Positions 35,058 through 47,760 of a stretch of DNA of 64,000 nucleotides are shown in pieces. The stretch is from Cryptomeria japonica (Eukaryota > Streptophyta > Pinopsida > Cupressales > Cupressaceae), in NCBI RefSeq assembly GCF_030272615.1, contig NC_081414.1, positions 54,707,636-54,771,635 of the forward strand, in the 5' to 3' direction. The notes below the pieces were generated by a model. That model did not search any database. It was not told where the DNA came from and worked only from the letters and a program-made list of their open reading frames with translations. Each line of letters starts with the position of its first letter. Position 1 is the first letter of the stretch. The position numbers were made by a program, and so were the translations under genes.

Positions 35058-36314
35058 GTTAGCATCAATCAAGAAGGAAGACTGAGAAGGGGGGGTGAAT
35101 CAGTCTTCACTGGATCTCAACAAATTAGACTCCAAAACATAAACTCATAGACCACAACAACAAATAGATATGAAAATTAACATCACAACACACAACACCA
35201 AGATTTTTGATGTGGAAAACTTGTTCAAGGGAAAAACCACAGCGGGAACCTACCCATAGTAAGATGATACTCTGCAGTAGTATGTAAAAATATTACAATG
35301 GGGAATGCACATGCAATCAAGCACACTGTCGAGAGCTCACTTCTCAAAAGATATATGCCCAGAAGGCTACAACCCTTAGGGAAGTTTAACTGACTTACAA
35401 TATGATTCGGACTACAATCCAGAAGGATTGAACTGCAATAATAGTATCTACAAATGCCTAATGACAATTTTGGTTAAGTATAGTTTGCTTTTCAACACCA
35501 ATCTCACCACAATACTTCACCAAATGATAACTCTCTTGTTTGCACAATCACCTCTCTCTGATAATGTAGACACAATACCGACACCTAAATTACATAATCA
35601 TCTCACCTATATATAGAAATCATCAACCTTAATAACAAGGTCGGCTAAACCCTCAACCCTCAACTCACAATTATAAAAATTACATTGCACCGGACCAATA
35701 TTATGATTTGCATTACATAGCATGGACCTAATTCGAATTCCCAAATGATTACATCCACCAGAAATCCCGCCAAGATCAACCGCAACATGCTACATCAACA
35801 AAAATAATACATAACACATAAATCATCACCGGTTCATAGAAATCACCAAAAAATCGCACAATGATCAATACAGATCACCAAAAAAAATAGGAAATGACTA
35901 GGAAACACCAAAAAGCATGTTAGAATTATCTGAAATAGTTGCACCAACACCTTTTTTGAAATCTTCATTGATCAACGTCTCAAAGCTCAAGAACACAACC
36001 AATCAACAACTATCACGAGGAAAGATAACTTGCAAAGAACCAAATCACTAACCATCTAAAATTAAGATACACAAGATCATCCCAAATAATAATCCAAAGT
36101 CTCAAAACAAGATCTGATCACACCGAATTATACCGGCAGAAATACCGGATTCTGCAAAATAGTGACCAGCAAAACCAAACTACACAACTGGATCAAAAAC
36201 TCTTCCCAAACTCACTAGAATAACTCACAGGAATATGTTGACATCAATGACAACAACATGTCCTACCAATAGCAATGAACAACCAAATCCAACAATCTCC
36301 CCAATAATCCAACA
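35058..36314 (-). repeat. 3' LTR of element E
   Basis: Inner end TGTTGGATTATTGGGGAGAT on the minus strand is followed by a second TGTTGGATTTGG. The outer end holds the 9-bp U5 hairpin GAAGACTGA (35078-35086) with TCAGTCTTC (35101-35109). It aligns with 40775-42058. Confidence 0.9.
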
Positions 36315-36500
36315 ATCTCCCCCTTTGTCATTGATGACAACATATGAATGTGAAAAACAATCAATGCAAAGAAAGAAGATATCACCAACAAACTCCCCCT
36401 AAGATCAAGATAGATAAAGCATTTTTTTTGCATGATCTCTCTCCCCTTTTGACAAAAATGCCAATGATCACCAAAAAATAAAATTAAACTCTTTCTCTTT
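36315..36500 (-). other. Polypurine tract array of E
   Basis: Complement of ATCTCCCCCTTTG at 36315-36327 borders the LTR. CTCCCCCTAAG near 36394 and CTCTCCCCTTTTG near 36440 are extra tracts. Confidence 0.78.
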
Positions 36501-36626
36501 AAACACATAACCAAAAATCTCTCTCCCAAAATATAGACTACTCCAGCAGAGGAGAAACATCGTCTCACCAATCGAGATAAAAGAATAAGGCTCTAAATTC
36601 CATTCTATCGATGCAAATCAATGCAT

Positions 36627-38390
36627 CTATTTCTCATCAAGAGGGGTGGATACCCCTAACTTGTCTCTCAAAGAGACAAATGTGTAGATATAGGCAAAGG
36701 CTTAGTGGAAATATCAGCAATTTGTTCCTTAGTAGATACATATTCCAGCTTCACCTTCTATTCATTGACTTTCTCTCTCAAGTAATTATATTTAATTGAT
36801 ATATGCTTAGTCTTTGAATGTTCTACCAGATTCTTTGACATGTTTATAGCACTGGAATTATCATAGTATTAAACAGTAGGCTCATCATAAATAATTCTGA
36901 TATCTTTCAATATTTGCTTCATCCAAACTATTAGAGTGCAATTACTAGCAACAACAACGTACTCAGCTTGAGCAGTAGATAAAGATACTGAATCTTGTTT
37001 CTTTCTAGCCAATGAAACTAACTTCTTACCTAAAAATAATGCTCCACCAGAAGTACTCTTTTGGTCATCAACATCACCTACCCAATCTGCATCAGTGTAA
37101 GAACACAACATGAAATGATCATTATTTGAATACCATAAACCATAATCCCCTATTCTCTTTAGATATCAAAATATTCTTTTAACAATAGTAACATCACTCT
37201 CCTTTAGATAAGATTGATATCTAGCAGCCATACACACAACATGCATAATGTCAGGCCTAGTCTGAGTAAGATATAGCAGTCCACCAACCATAGATCTATA
37301 CAAACTCTTATTAGCTTGAGGAGATTCATCATTTTTAGACAATTTACAACCAGACCCCATAGAAGTTCCAACTGGTTTTGAATCATCTAATCCAAACTTC
37401 TTCAACAGTTCCTTCACATACTTAGTTTGAGATATAAAGATACGTTTTTCCTGTCTGTGCAATCTGCAAGTTCCTAAGAAAAATTTCATCTCACCAATCA
37501 TAGACATCTCAAATTATTTTTGCATATCACCGACAAACTTCATACTCATATCATCATCACCACCAAAGATAATAACATCAACAAAGACTTAAACAATCAA
37601 AATGTTATCATTTTCAATCTTAAAGTACATATTACTATCAGCAACACCTTTGATAAATCCCAAATTCAACATGTATTTGTCTAACCTAGCATACCAGTCT
37701 CTAGGAGCTTGTTTCAATCCATAAAGTGAATTCTTCAACTTACATACCATGTCTCCATCATATGACAATGAAAATCCATCAGGTTGTTCAATGTAAACTT
37801 CTTCTTCTAGATCACCATTCAAAAATGCAGATTTGATATCCATCTGATATACCTTGAAATCTTTATAAGCAACATAAGCAAGCAATAATCTAACAACTTC
37901 AATTCTACCAACTAGAGAAAAAGTTTCTTCATGATCAATCCCTTCTTGTTGTGAATATCCTTTGCAGACCATTCTAGCTTTATTTCTGACTACTTCACTG
38001 GCTTCATTCAATTTGTTCCTAAAAACCCACTTAGTAGCAATAAAATTTTTATCCTTAGGTCTAGGCACAATTTCCCAAGTATTGTTCTTTTCAATCTGAT
38101 CTAACTCTTCTTCCATGGCTCTTATCCATTTATCATCTTTGCAGGCTTCAACAACATCTTTAGGTTCAACTTTAGAAATCAAACATATTTCTTCTGCAAC
38201 TAACCTTTTTCTAGTCATCACACCTTTATTCTTATCACCAATAATCTGATTCTTAGAACGATTCAATCTTACATACCTTGGAGTCTTATGATTGTTCTGA
38301 TCTTCAGGTTCCTGCACATCATCACCAGCAACAACAACATCTAGATTCACAATCTCTACCAGATCATTCTAGTTAGGCTCCTTAGGCTGA
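36627..38390 (-). pseudogene. pol: E pol, reverse transcriptase and RNase H (broken)
   Basis: A 253-codon open stretch (37589-38350) has RT blocks [36 protein letters not shown] and [15 protein letters not shown]. The catalytic box directly after a TAA reads FVDVIIFGG, so its second Asp has become Val. The connection (37166-37507) has FISQTKYVKELLKKFG and PVGTS. RNase H (36869-37111) has YTDADWVGDVDDQKSTSGG and STAQAEYVV. The tail ADISTKPLP leads to a stop near 36627. Confidence 0.9.
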
Positions 38391-39699
38391 ATAGGAGCTT
38401 ACACAACATGTTGACCTTCATCATAAGCTTTGATCTCCTTCCCAAGGTTTTCATCCACCTTCACACTTGCACTCTCAACTATCTTGAAATCAGTCTCTTA
38501 TTATACCACCAGTAGGCCTTGATATTTGTAGAATATCCCAAAAAGATACCTTCATCACTTCTAGCATCAAAATTTTCAATATCCTCATCTCTCTTGATAT
38601 ATCATTTACTACAAAAACCTTTGAAATATTTCATAGTAGGAACATGACCAAATCAAAGCTCATAAGGGTTCTTACCGGTATCACCTTTGATATTAACTCT
38701 ATTGAATGTATAGACTACAGTGCTAATAGCTTCTCTCCTGTAGACCTTTGGAACATTTCTTTCAATCAACATGGTTCTTACAACATCTAAAATAGTATAG
38801 TTCTTCCTTTCAACAATCTCATTTTGTTGTGGGGTCCTAGGAGCAGATAGTTGTCTTCTGATTCCATGCATCTCACAGAAAAGAATTGAACTCACCGGAA
38901 CAAAATTTTCAACCTCTATCAGATCTCAGACACTTCAGCTTCAATCCAGACTCAATTTCAACTTTAGCTTTGAATATTTTGAATTTCTCAAATGCTTCTG
39001 ATTTTTCTTTCAAAAAGACAACCCACATCATTTTGGAATAATTATCAACTAGGAGCATAAAGTATCGATCACCCTACATAATTCTTACATTGTAGGTCCA
39101 CACAGGTCACTATGTACAAGATCTAACAATCCATCAGATGTGCACCATTTACTCTTGAAAGAAATCCTTGTCTACCTACCCAACTGACATTCCTTACATA
39201 CCAGATTAACAGGTTTAACAATCTTAGACAGATCCCTAACAACTTGTGTAGAAATGATCTTGATCAATGAATCAAAGTTTACATGACACATTCTTCTATG
39301 CCACAACCAACTCTCATCCATCTTAGCAATCAAACAACTTTTCTCACTAGCATTCAAATGAAAAATGTTACCTTCAATCTTAGTCCCAGATGCAATCTCT
39401 ATACCAAAGGCATTCAAGATCTTGCATTTACCATATTTGAATTGTAGATCATAACCCTTATCAACCATCTATCCAACACAAATTATTATGCTTCAAACCT
39501 TCAACATACAAGACATCAACAATATTATCCTTACCATAAAAAGAAATAGAACCTCTCCCATGGATTCCACCATCATACCTTTAAAAATTTTCTTTTATCA
39601 CTAGTCATAGGATGTGAACAACCATTGTCAATCACCCATTCACCATTTTCTTCTAACTTTACAGCCAAAGATTTCTCCTCAATAGAACAACTATTGGAA
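38391..39699 (-). pseudogene. pol: E pol, protease and integrase (broken)
   Basis: Protease motif VIDNGCSHPM near 39600-39630 has Asn in place of the usual Ser or Thr after the catalytic Asp. Pre-integrase sequence with SWLWHRRMCHVNFDSLIKI is at 39172-39468, and CKECQLGR belongs to the zinc region. The integrase core at 38653-38895 carries APRTPQQNEIVERKN. Shifts and stops lie near 39170, 38900 and 38560. Confidence 0.86.
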
Positions 39700-40718
39700 T
39701 CAATAGGAACGGGTCTATCTTCTTTAATGGCAATAAACACAACTTCATCTCCTTCTAATTCATCATCTATAACACCTTCATCTGCAGCATAATAATATTT
39801 CTTCTGGTTCCTAAACTTTTTGTTAGACTTATAAGGCTTGTCATACTTTTCATGCTTCTCATATCTATCATTTCTATCAAACTTAACAAACTTATCATGT
39901 TTGTCATAGTTAGCCAATCTCTCTGGGCATCTAGAAGAAAAATATCTTATCTTATTACAAGAAAAACATTTTAAGGGAAACCTTCCATCATACTTACTGG
40001 CACCTTTAGGAAATCTCCAGGCAATCAATGCTTCAATCTCATCAAGTTCTCTTTCTTTCTCTGCTATCTCTCTTCTTTCTCTTTCATATCTGGATATCCT
40101 GCACTCATCAAGATCATATTTCTTCTTACCAAACATAGATGTTGATTCTTTGAATGTTGTCTCAGACTTTCCATGTCATTCTCCAAATTCACTCAGTTCA
40201 AATGCAGCAAGTTTTCCAACCAACACATCTCATGTTAGTGTAGTTACATTCTGGATCTCATCAATAGTGGAAACCTTATGTTTATAAGTAGGAGGCAAAG
40301 ATCTCATCACCTTAGCCATGTATGAATGTATGTTCTCATCATCTCCCATCTTCAATGTCCCATACTTTCCTTTTAAACTCCGCAACTTAGAAACTTTCAC
40401 TTGAATATCACCTTCATAAATGATTTCAAGCTTCACCCATATCTCATGTGCAGTCTAAAGTTCCATAACATTTGTCATTTCAGAATAAGTCAGGGCACTG
40501 AGTAATGCTTCCTTCACTCTAATGTTATATTCAGCTTCCTTAACCTCATTAGGAGTGGATGGTCCATTCTGAGGAACAACATAGGTATTCTTAGTAATCT
40601 TCCAATAATCTTATCCAAGACATTTCAAATGCACCTCCATCTGTCTCTTCCATATAGTATAGTTGCTTCCATCAAACCTCATACTGTCCTTCTTGAAAAT
40701 AATACCTTGAGCTACCAT
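39700..40718 (-). pseudogene. gag: E gag (broken)
   Basis: ATG at 40716-40718 begins MVAQGIIFKKDSM and FDGSNYTIWKRQMEVHL, the copia gag start. The core at 40230-40436 has SYMAKVMRSLPPTYKHK. The zinc knuckle near 39921-39962 reads CFSCNKIRYFSSRC, with the His replaced by Tyr. It is followed by a Lys/Asp/Tyr-rich tail. Stops near 40617 and 40457 break it. Confidence 0.86.
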
Positions 40719-40760
40719 CCCAGATCTCCTCAAGTGATTAAGATTGTACCAGAGGATCTA

Positions 40761-40772
40761 GCTCTAATACCA
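40761..40772 (-). other. Primer binding site of E (one change)
   Basis: GCTCTAATACCA on the plus strand is one base from the complement of the initiator-Met PBS and lies two bases from the LTR. Confidence 0.85.
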
Positions 40773-40774
40773 AT

Positions 40775-42058
40775 TGTTATCAACAATCAAGAAGGAAAAC
40801 TAAGAGGGGGGGTGAATCACTCTTCACTGGATCTTAGCAAATTAAACTCCAAAACATAAAATGATAGACCACAACAAAAAATCAAAAAGAAAATTAATAG
40901 CACAACACACAACACTAAGATTTTTGATGTGGAAAACCTGGATAAGGGAAAAATCACTGTGGGAACCTACCCATAGTAAGATGATACTCTGGAGTAGTAT
41001 GCAAAAATATTACAATGGGGAATGCACATGCATTCAGGCGCACTGCCTAGAGCTCATTGCTCAAAATATATATTCTCTAAAGGCTAAAATCCAAAGAGAA
41101 ATCTCACTAAATTACAATATGATTCAGACTACAATCCGGAAGGAATGAACTGCAATAATAGCATCTACAAATGCTTGATGACAGTTCCGGTCAAGCACAG
41201 GTGTCTTCTCTGCAATACCAATCTCACCACAACACTTCACCAAATAATAACTCTCTTGTTCACACATTCACTTCTCTGATAATGCAAACACAATACCGAC
41301 ACCTAAATTACATAAGCATCTCACCTATATATACAAATCATCAAACTTGATAACAAGGCTAGCTAAACCCTCAACCCTCAACTCACAATTATAAAAATTA
41401 CATTGCACGATACAAAGATCAACCACTGAAATAATAATATGATTTACATTATATAGCATGGACCTAATTCAAATTCCCAAATGATTACATCCACTAAAAA
41501 TCCTACCAAGATCAACCACAACATGCTACACCACCAGAAATACTACATAACATGCAAATCGTCATCGGCTCATAGAAATCACCAGAAAATCACACAACGA
41601 TCAATGCGGATCACCAAAAAAAATAGGAAACAACTAGGAAATACTAGCAAGCATGTTAGAATCATCCAGAATAGTTTCACCACCACCTATTTTCAAATCT
41701 TCATCACTCAACGTCTCAACGTCTCAAAGCTCAAGAACACAACCAATCAACAACTATCATAAGGAAAGATAACTTTCAGAGAGCCAAATCATGAACCATC
41801 TTAAATGAAGATACATAAGATCATCCCAAAAAATAATACAGAGTCTCAGCACAAGATATGATCACACCGAAATATACCGGAGGAAATACAAGATTCTGCA
41901 AAACAGTGATTGACAAAACCAAACTACAAAACCGGATCAAAAACTCTTCCCAAACTCACCAGAATAACTCATAGGAATATGTTGACATCAATGACAACAA
42001 AATATCCTAATAGGAGTAATGAACAACCAAATCCAATAGTCTCCCCAATAATCCAACA
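40775..42058 (-). repeat. 5' LTR of element E
   Basis: Runs from TGTTATCAACAATC to AATCCAACA and carries the same duplicated inner start as the 3' LTR. The U5 hairpin here is partly decayed. Confidence 0.9.
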
Positions 42059-42902
42059 TAAGACTTTTGGGCCTGGCAGAGGACAATCAGACGCTATTCT
42101 TGTAGGGATTCTCCCCTTTTTCAGGGATCGTATATCTTTCCCAGTTCTAGGTGATTCTTTCAAATATGCAACCATTAGAACAATTTGTCTAATCAAATCC
42201 TCTCTTTTTTTTGTAACCTAACCCTATATGGTTAGGGTTTTAAACCCAGTATTCATCTTAGTTATGCCTGATCTATAAAGGCAAATTTTGTAGCTCTTTC
42301 TAAGGGTTCTCTCCCTTTTTCTCTTACAAAATTCTATAATTTTTGAAACTATAAATTTACCTTTCCTTTGTGCATCAATTAAGTTAGCCTTTTACCTCTT
42401 TCCAAGTTCATTTACCCTGTGTAAAATTGCCTTGTCTTTGTTATGAATTTGTTTCTTATTGGTTTTATTTTATTTATTTGTTGTATCAACTCTGCTTATA
42501 AGATTTGTTTGCAAATGTTTTAGTTCCTCCTAGTTCTACATTAAGTCATGATCTCATATATGTCTTAAGGGTTGATTAAGGATAAGAATCTATGTATGCT
42601 TTGGGTTGCTTCATTGATGTTTTGTGTAGTTATAAGTAGGGGAAATGATCATTTCAATCTAAGTGCATCGCCTCTTTTCTCTTTTAGCATTCCTTCTCTC
42701 GTTTACCCCTCAGATCATTAGAATAGGTTTTATAAGTGTTGGGTTGTTCCAAAATCACACCTTGTTTGGAAAGAAAGTTGGCCTTCTCTGGAGATTCAAC
42801 CTCACTCACATGTGCAAGGTCCCACACTTGGAGGTTGTTTCCATGTTTCACAAGGTTGTTGAGCATGTGTGTTCAACAAGGCTGCAAACTTTTGTGACAA
42901 TA

Positions 42903-43243
42903 GTTTATGGCATGCCTAGTGGGTAATTGAACTATTTCTGATTCAAAGTCTCTTATATTATTGTTGATAGTTGATGTGTATGTCAACAAGTTCTTCCTTT
43001 GGAGACAACATTTTACATACCTGATGACTCTAAGAAGAAATCTATTGGTCTAAGTCCAAACCAACTGAAGTCAGTGTGTTCTTCATCTCATCAAGCCTTT
43101 TGGAGGCAACATATTTCAAGCACCTAACACCCCTACAATCATTTGGTGAATCTTTGGTATGTTATATGTCTTTAGTTGGGAAGATTTGTTTTCCCTTTTA
43201 AGCATTTTGTTTAACAAGATCCATTTCTTTCAAATTATTTAAC
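42903..43243 (+). other. Primer-site region and leader of G
   Basis: TGGCATGCCTAGTGGG at 42908 resembles a gypsy-type PBS; the matching tRNA was not assigned. No coding sequence is visible before the ATG at 43244. Confidence 0.5.
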
Positions 43244-44407
43244 ATGAGTTCATACCATGGATGTAACTTCTATGCACCCCCATTCTATGAGAACACAAGC
43301 CATTCTTTCCCTACTTACCAACAAGACAAAACTAGGACTGCTCCTAATTTTAACCCCAACATATTTTCTCCAATAGTAGCCAGGTATTTTCCTAATGCTT
43401 ACCACCCACCCACCCCTACTCAACCTTCTTGGTAGCCTAATCAACCTCAAGACAATGAAAAACTATTATTGCTGAGATGACAAGAATGAATAGCATGATG
43501 CTAGGCTGGGGGAAGCAGCTGATGGAATAGATAAATGAGATCAAGGAGGAGTTGGCCTATCAGGATCAACTCCAATAGTATGATGAGTTATTTTATTAGG
43601 TTTAGGAACAACAACAAGTGTTGGAGGCCCCAAGACAACAACAACAATAGTGGGATTTGTAGCAGGAAAATTGTCAAGCTTATCTTCAAGATCAACAATA
43701 TGAAATACAAAAGAGACAGTTTGAGGAGAGTCTCAAACAACAAATCACTGCAAAAGAGGCTGAGATGAAGTTATCGCTTGCAAGGTGGGAGAGCCCCAAA
43801 TTCAATGTTCGAAGTTTTAGACAAGGTGGGTCTCATGCATCTCCTAGGTTTGAAATTCCTAGTTTTAGGAGTCCTCCCTCATTTCAAGAGATTGTTCTTG
43901 AGCAGGAACATCCTTATGAGGAGACCATTCAAGAAGCCCAACTAGCTCCTTATATTCTAGATGATCCTATAAAGGAGGAAGCTCATCAATATGCCTTCCC
44001 AAGTCTTAGAAGATACCTACCTTTGCATGATTATCAGACTACACAAGTTATAATTTATCAAGACCATCAGCTTGTAGAATAATAAGAAGTGATATTTTGA
44101 AGAAACAAAGATAGATCTTTCACATGCTCTTATCACTATGCAAGAGGATTTTCTACCCCTAGGCCTCCCAAGTTCAAAATCCCAAGTTTTAGGGGAACTC
44201 CACCTGTTGATATGCAACTTGCTACTAGTGAGGACAACATGGAGAAATCGGTTTTGCAGAAGGAAGATACTAAGGATGACCAGTTGTAGAAATAAACCAT
44301 CAAATAAAAAGAAATATGAAATGAAGAGGACTTGATCATCTCTTTTGATCATCTTCCTTTCTTCATTGAACCTGAGGAGAAATACCTTTACTTTCTGAGG
44401 TCAATGG
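43244..44407 (+). pseudogene. G single reading frame, 5' part: Gln/Pro-rich protein of unknown function
   Basis: Starts MSSYHGCNFYAPPFYE. The first part is Pro/Tyr/Asn-rich (43244-43432). The middle is Gln-rich and probably coiled coil (43460-43760, with one or two shifts). An open stretch at 43765-44082 carries two similar motifs, ESPKFNVRSFRQGG and RFEIPSFRSPPSF. A third lies near 44155-44200 (PPKFKIPSFRGTPP). The frame is cut by H at 44407 after LYFLRSMV and resumes at 58841. It has no zinc knuckle and no capsid motif I recognise, so calling it gag would be a guess. Confidence 0.6.
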
Positions 44408-46139
44408 TGTAATGGAGGGAATTTTCCACCTCAAGGATGATGGATCCTTGAGGACAAATTGTCCTCTCAATTACCTCCACGAACTGGCACTAAGATGAGC
44501 AAGGGAATAACAAATTTATGTGAGTAGTGTCAAACACCTGAGAAGCATCTCTGGATGACTTAGCAGAACCTCTATTCTCAAGATGAGCACCCAGATCTGG
44601 GACACCAACGTAGCATCTTGTCATCCTGTATGGATGAGGTACAAAGTTTGTACAGAAAGATCTAAGTGCAATTATGATGAAGTAAAAGTACTGAAAACAA
44701 TGAAACTAAACCAGTAAACGTGATATACGAACTAATCAAGATAGAATAGAAAGAGAGAAGAGAAGGAAATAGACAAACAAAAGGTCCACGCTATGAAGCC
44801 TCCCGCAAGTTAATCTCATCTTCAAGGAAATGTACCTACACACATGCAAGAAAGGAAAATGTTGGGGGTTGTCTTTTGGAGCTTGCCTAAGTCAGACCCC
44901 CATTTTGGTATTTTCCACCTCTATGGATAACTAAAGAAAGCCACATGAAAGATAAATGATAAAGGGAATAACAATGTAACGTGCAATTGAAAATAAAGTT
45001 GATAAATATGCAAGAGAGAGGATTAAGATAACTCCCCTGTTATGAAAATAAATTGGAATGCTTAGAAGTGCTTGGAATGGTGTGCTTGGAATCCTTGGTA
45101 ATGTTGCAACAATGGTGGTGTTGATAGTATGCTATCCAAAATGGTCTCCAAGAGCTCAACCTGCAAGAAGATTGCCAAACTTGCCAAAAGAATCCCCTCA
45201 AAATGCCTCCAAAGTGAAAGATAAAGGCCCAAGAAGGAATTCAGACGTTAGTGGGCACATGTAGAGGCATTATGATTCCTTCTGGGCATAGGTGTAACAC
45301 TTAAAAGACCACCTGTGGACTGTCATATTTGTAGGACGCTAGTGCATCGCACGGATGTCTCTGTGTCATGCCTGTGTCCCCGAAGGTGACTTGTTGGCAA
45401 AGTTGGCAATGCTTTGGCTAGAGCTAACATGGATGGTCTTAGTGGACAAAAGGACATGATGGTAGATCCTAACCTCAGATGACATGGAGGAAAAGCGTCA
45501 TTTGTCACATTAACTACAAAGGATAATATTTTTGATATTACATTTTGCCCCCACTTTAGCAAGAATTCCTTTGTTGAGGTATGCAAAGCTAAAGTAGAGG
45601 AAGATACTGAGAAAGAGCAGTTGCAATAGGGAGGTAATTTTTTGTTGATTAGACGAGGTTTCCCCCAGCAAGATGATGTCGAGATTTGATACAGATGTTG
45701 CTATTTGGTACATCTCAAACACACTAGTTGCAAACTAGCATGATGGACGATAAGATAAAGAAATGGATAAGATGGTGTGACAGAAACAAACCCCGCTCTG
45801 GAGGAAAGCCCTTGGCTATGGAAAGATATGACATAATTGGTTGCCATTGGTATAAGATACGTCAGTATGGGTAGCGAGATGTGTTATGCTAGATGGCCAT
45901 ACGATAGGGTGTGATATGTTGGTATGGATAACCATATAATAGGGCTGATAAAGATAAATTTGCTAGCATGGGTAGAGATACGATAGATAGCCATGCGATA
46001 GGGAAGATAAATTTGGTAAGTAGTAGATTGGCCCCTACCAAGGGAAACAAGAGAGATATAGATCAATAATGGTTTGGCCCCCATGTAGGCAATCTTTGGA
46101 AAAGATCAAGTGGCTTTGCCCACACCTAGGTGATCTTGG
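44400..46139 (-). repeat. 1.7-kb duplicated block, left copy (LTR plus 3' region of H)
   Basis: GTCAATGG, the LTR, the PPT and about 0.6 kb of the H 3' region match 51114-52807 in order. Similarity stops at about GATCTTGG (46139). Inside, a minisatellite of about 60-bp units with GTATGGGTAG and GATAGGG motifs lies at 45855-46015. It has one partial unit more than the other copy. Confidence 0.75.
44408..45542 (-). repeat. H LTR, left copy
   Basis: Reads TGTAATGGAGGGAATTTTCC at the left and GATATTACA at the right, where the PPT complement TTTTGCCCCCACTTT follows. It aligns with 51122-52244 and 57701-58835. All three are about equally diverged by eye, though this and the middle copy share TAATGGAGGG at the end. 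Confidence 0.85.
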
Positions 46140-46640
46140 ACAATTTTCACAAACAAATAATAGAAGAAAAAATTAGAATAACTACCATTGATTATAGAGT
46201 GATAATCATATGATCAAATGTACATAGACACAACATCTTAACCACAATATAAGCAATTTTCTAGTCTGATTTCTTATATCTCTAATAAATGAGATAGAGC
46301 ATACTCTCTATGGTAAATTTATATGGACACAACATTTAGAACCTATGGAAACTCTAGACTCCTTGTGCCTTCAAATGATATCTTGACTCTTTTTATAGAG
46401 TGAAAATCTTGAGATCCAGCCATAAAAGATTGACAAGTGTCCCACTACCTAAAGTTACTTTATTAAAGTTAATTTTTAAGAACCCATGAGTGAGAAGGGT
46501 CCACTTAACACCTATGAGTGGTTACAGGGATTCTTCTTTTTAAATAGGGTTGTGTCCTATTGTCACATCATAACGTGGGTGACATCACGACACTGACAAG
46601 CCCATGTGCTAGCTAATACAGGATGGGGTCCATTACATAT
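46140..46640 (-). promoter_or_regulatory. Intergenic region of the virus-like block with putative promoter
   Basis: On the minus strand CTATAAAAAG (complement of 46389-46398) is a good TATA box. Upstream, near 46563-46595, lie several TGAYRTCA/ACGT-like motifs resembling activation sites of plant pararetrovirus promoters. Downstream sequence to 46140 has no frame and could be a leader. The roles are inferred from position and motif only. Confidence 0.45.
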
Positions 46641-47760
46641 TCTGGAAGTGGAGTGAAAGGTAAATCCCAATCATCAAATCTCTGTTGGAAAACATAATCT
46701 AACTATACTACATAGTCATCTGCATAAGCTTCATCTAAATTAATGTGTCTGGTTAAGGCTGTGGGCGAAAGACGGATCTACATATCTTGGATTTCTATAT
46801 TGGCCCACCAATTAGCCATTAATGGATACAATTCTATTCTTGGGAAATCATATCCAACATTTAGATAATTTGATAGATATTCCATCATGCAATTTACCAT
46901 GGTAATCCAGAACCTTGGATGTATTAGATTGAGAAATTCCTTCATGTCTTCTTTGAAGTAGGCTCATATCAAATCAGTATATTCTTTGAATGTATCTTGG
47001 TCAAAGCTTATGCAGGTAATAAAATCAAACTTTAAGTTTCTAAGTAGATTTATTTTACTTGTTTTTGACCCATTCATTCCAAAGAGACCTTGATGTGAAG
47101 ATGAATAGTCCCATAACTAGTGCACCAATGTCAAATAGGAGCATCTTCTAGCCCTAGGAATTCTAAAAGTTCCTTTTCTTCTTTATCATCCATAAAGTCA
47201 TGTCGATGGTGGTAAGTAATAGTTTTTTTTACTCGAAATAACCATCTTTCCAGAAGATATGCTTCTAGTATCTGTTCCACAATGTGAGTAGGTAGAAAAG
47301 GTAGGCTTACATCCTTGTCTAATCTGATGAACATTGTTGTGCCATCTACTTGAAACCAATTTGGGTCTCCAAATATAATTCCTCCATTATAAATGGCTCC
47401 TGCCAATTCCTTGGTGAGGGCATCACCTAATGGATTGTTTTCTCCTTTAATCCATTCAATATAAAAATCATAACCAAGGAACTCAAAATACCATCATGCA
47501 ATCCTCTCTTGAGCTATGTCTTTATTAGGCTTCTATTTCAGCAAGCTTCTCATGGCCTGACTATCTGTCCTTACTGTTAATTTGACTATTTTAAGGAAAA
47601 TTTTAAATTTTTCTATACCCTTCTTACTGCCAGTGTCTCTTTTTCAAAAATATGATATCTACATTCTGTGTCTGTGAAGGTACTTGACCTATATCCATAG
47701 ACATTTATTTTCCTATTTCCTTCTTCCTATATCATCACAGTAGACCAAGTGTTGTCAGAA
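46641..47760 (-). pseudogene. Virus-like RNase H and C-terminal region
   Basis: RNase H motifs occur near 47470-47700: a Thr-Asp-Thr-Glu segment, the RTDSQAM block, and NNPLGDALTKE just before 47410. An open stretch of 91 codons (47131-47406) follows without a known domain. Less clear coding-like sequence continues to about 46641. The RTDS and DALTKE spacing fits caulimovirid RNase H better than the gypsy pattern. Frameshifts and stops are present. Confidence 0.62.

Larger units (their letters stand above)
35058..42058 (-). mobile_element. Element E: decayed Sirevirus-like copia retrotransposon, minus strand
   Basis: LTRs 35058-36314 and 40775-42058, an initiator-Met PBS with one change, gag, protease, integrase, RT, RNase H and a PPT array are all present. 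The flanks GAAGA (35053-35057) and TAAGA (42059-42063) match at four of five bases. The site is confirmed by the intact copy in G's other LTR. Its LTR family is that of solo LTR D. Its LTR begins with a duplicated start and an embedded purine tract. Confidence 0.92.
34275..42902 (+). repeat. 5' LTR of G, split by element E
   Basis: Left part 34275-35057 and right part 42064-42902 align in order with 59830-61530. At the break, ATTGAAGA is followed by E and resumes with AGACTTTTGGGCC, matching the uninterrupted GATTGAAGACTTTTGGG near 60692. Confidence 0.9.
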
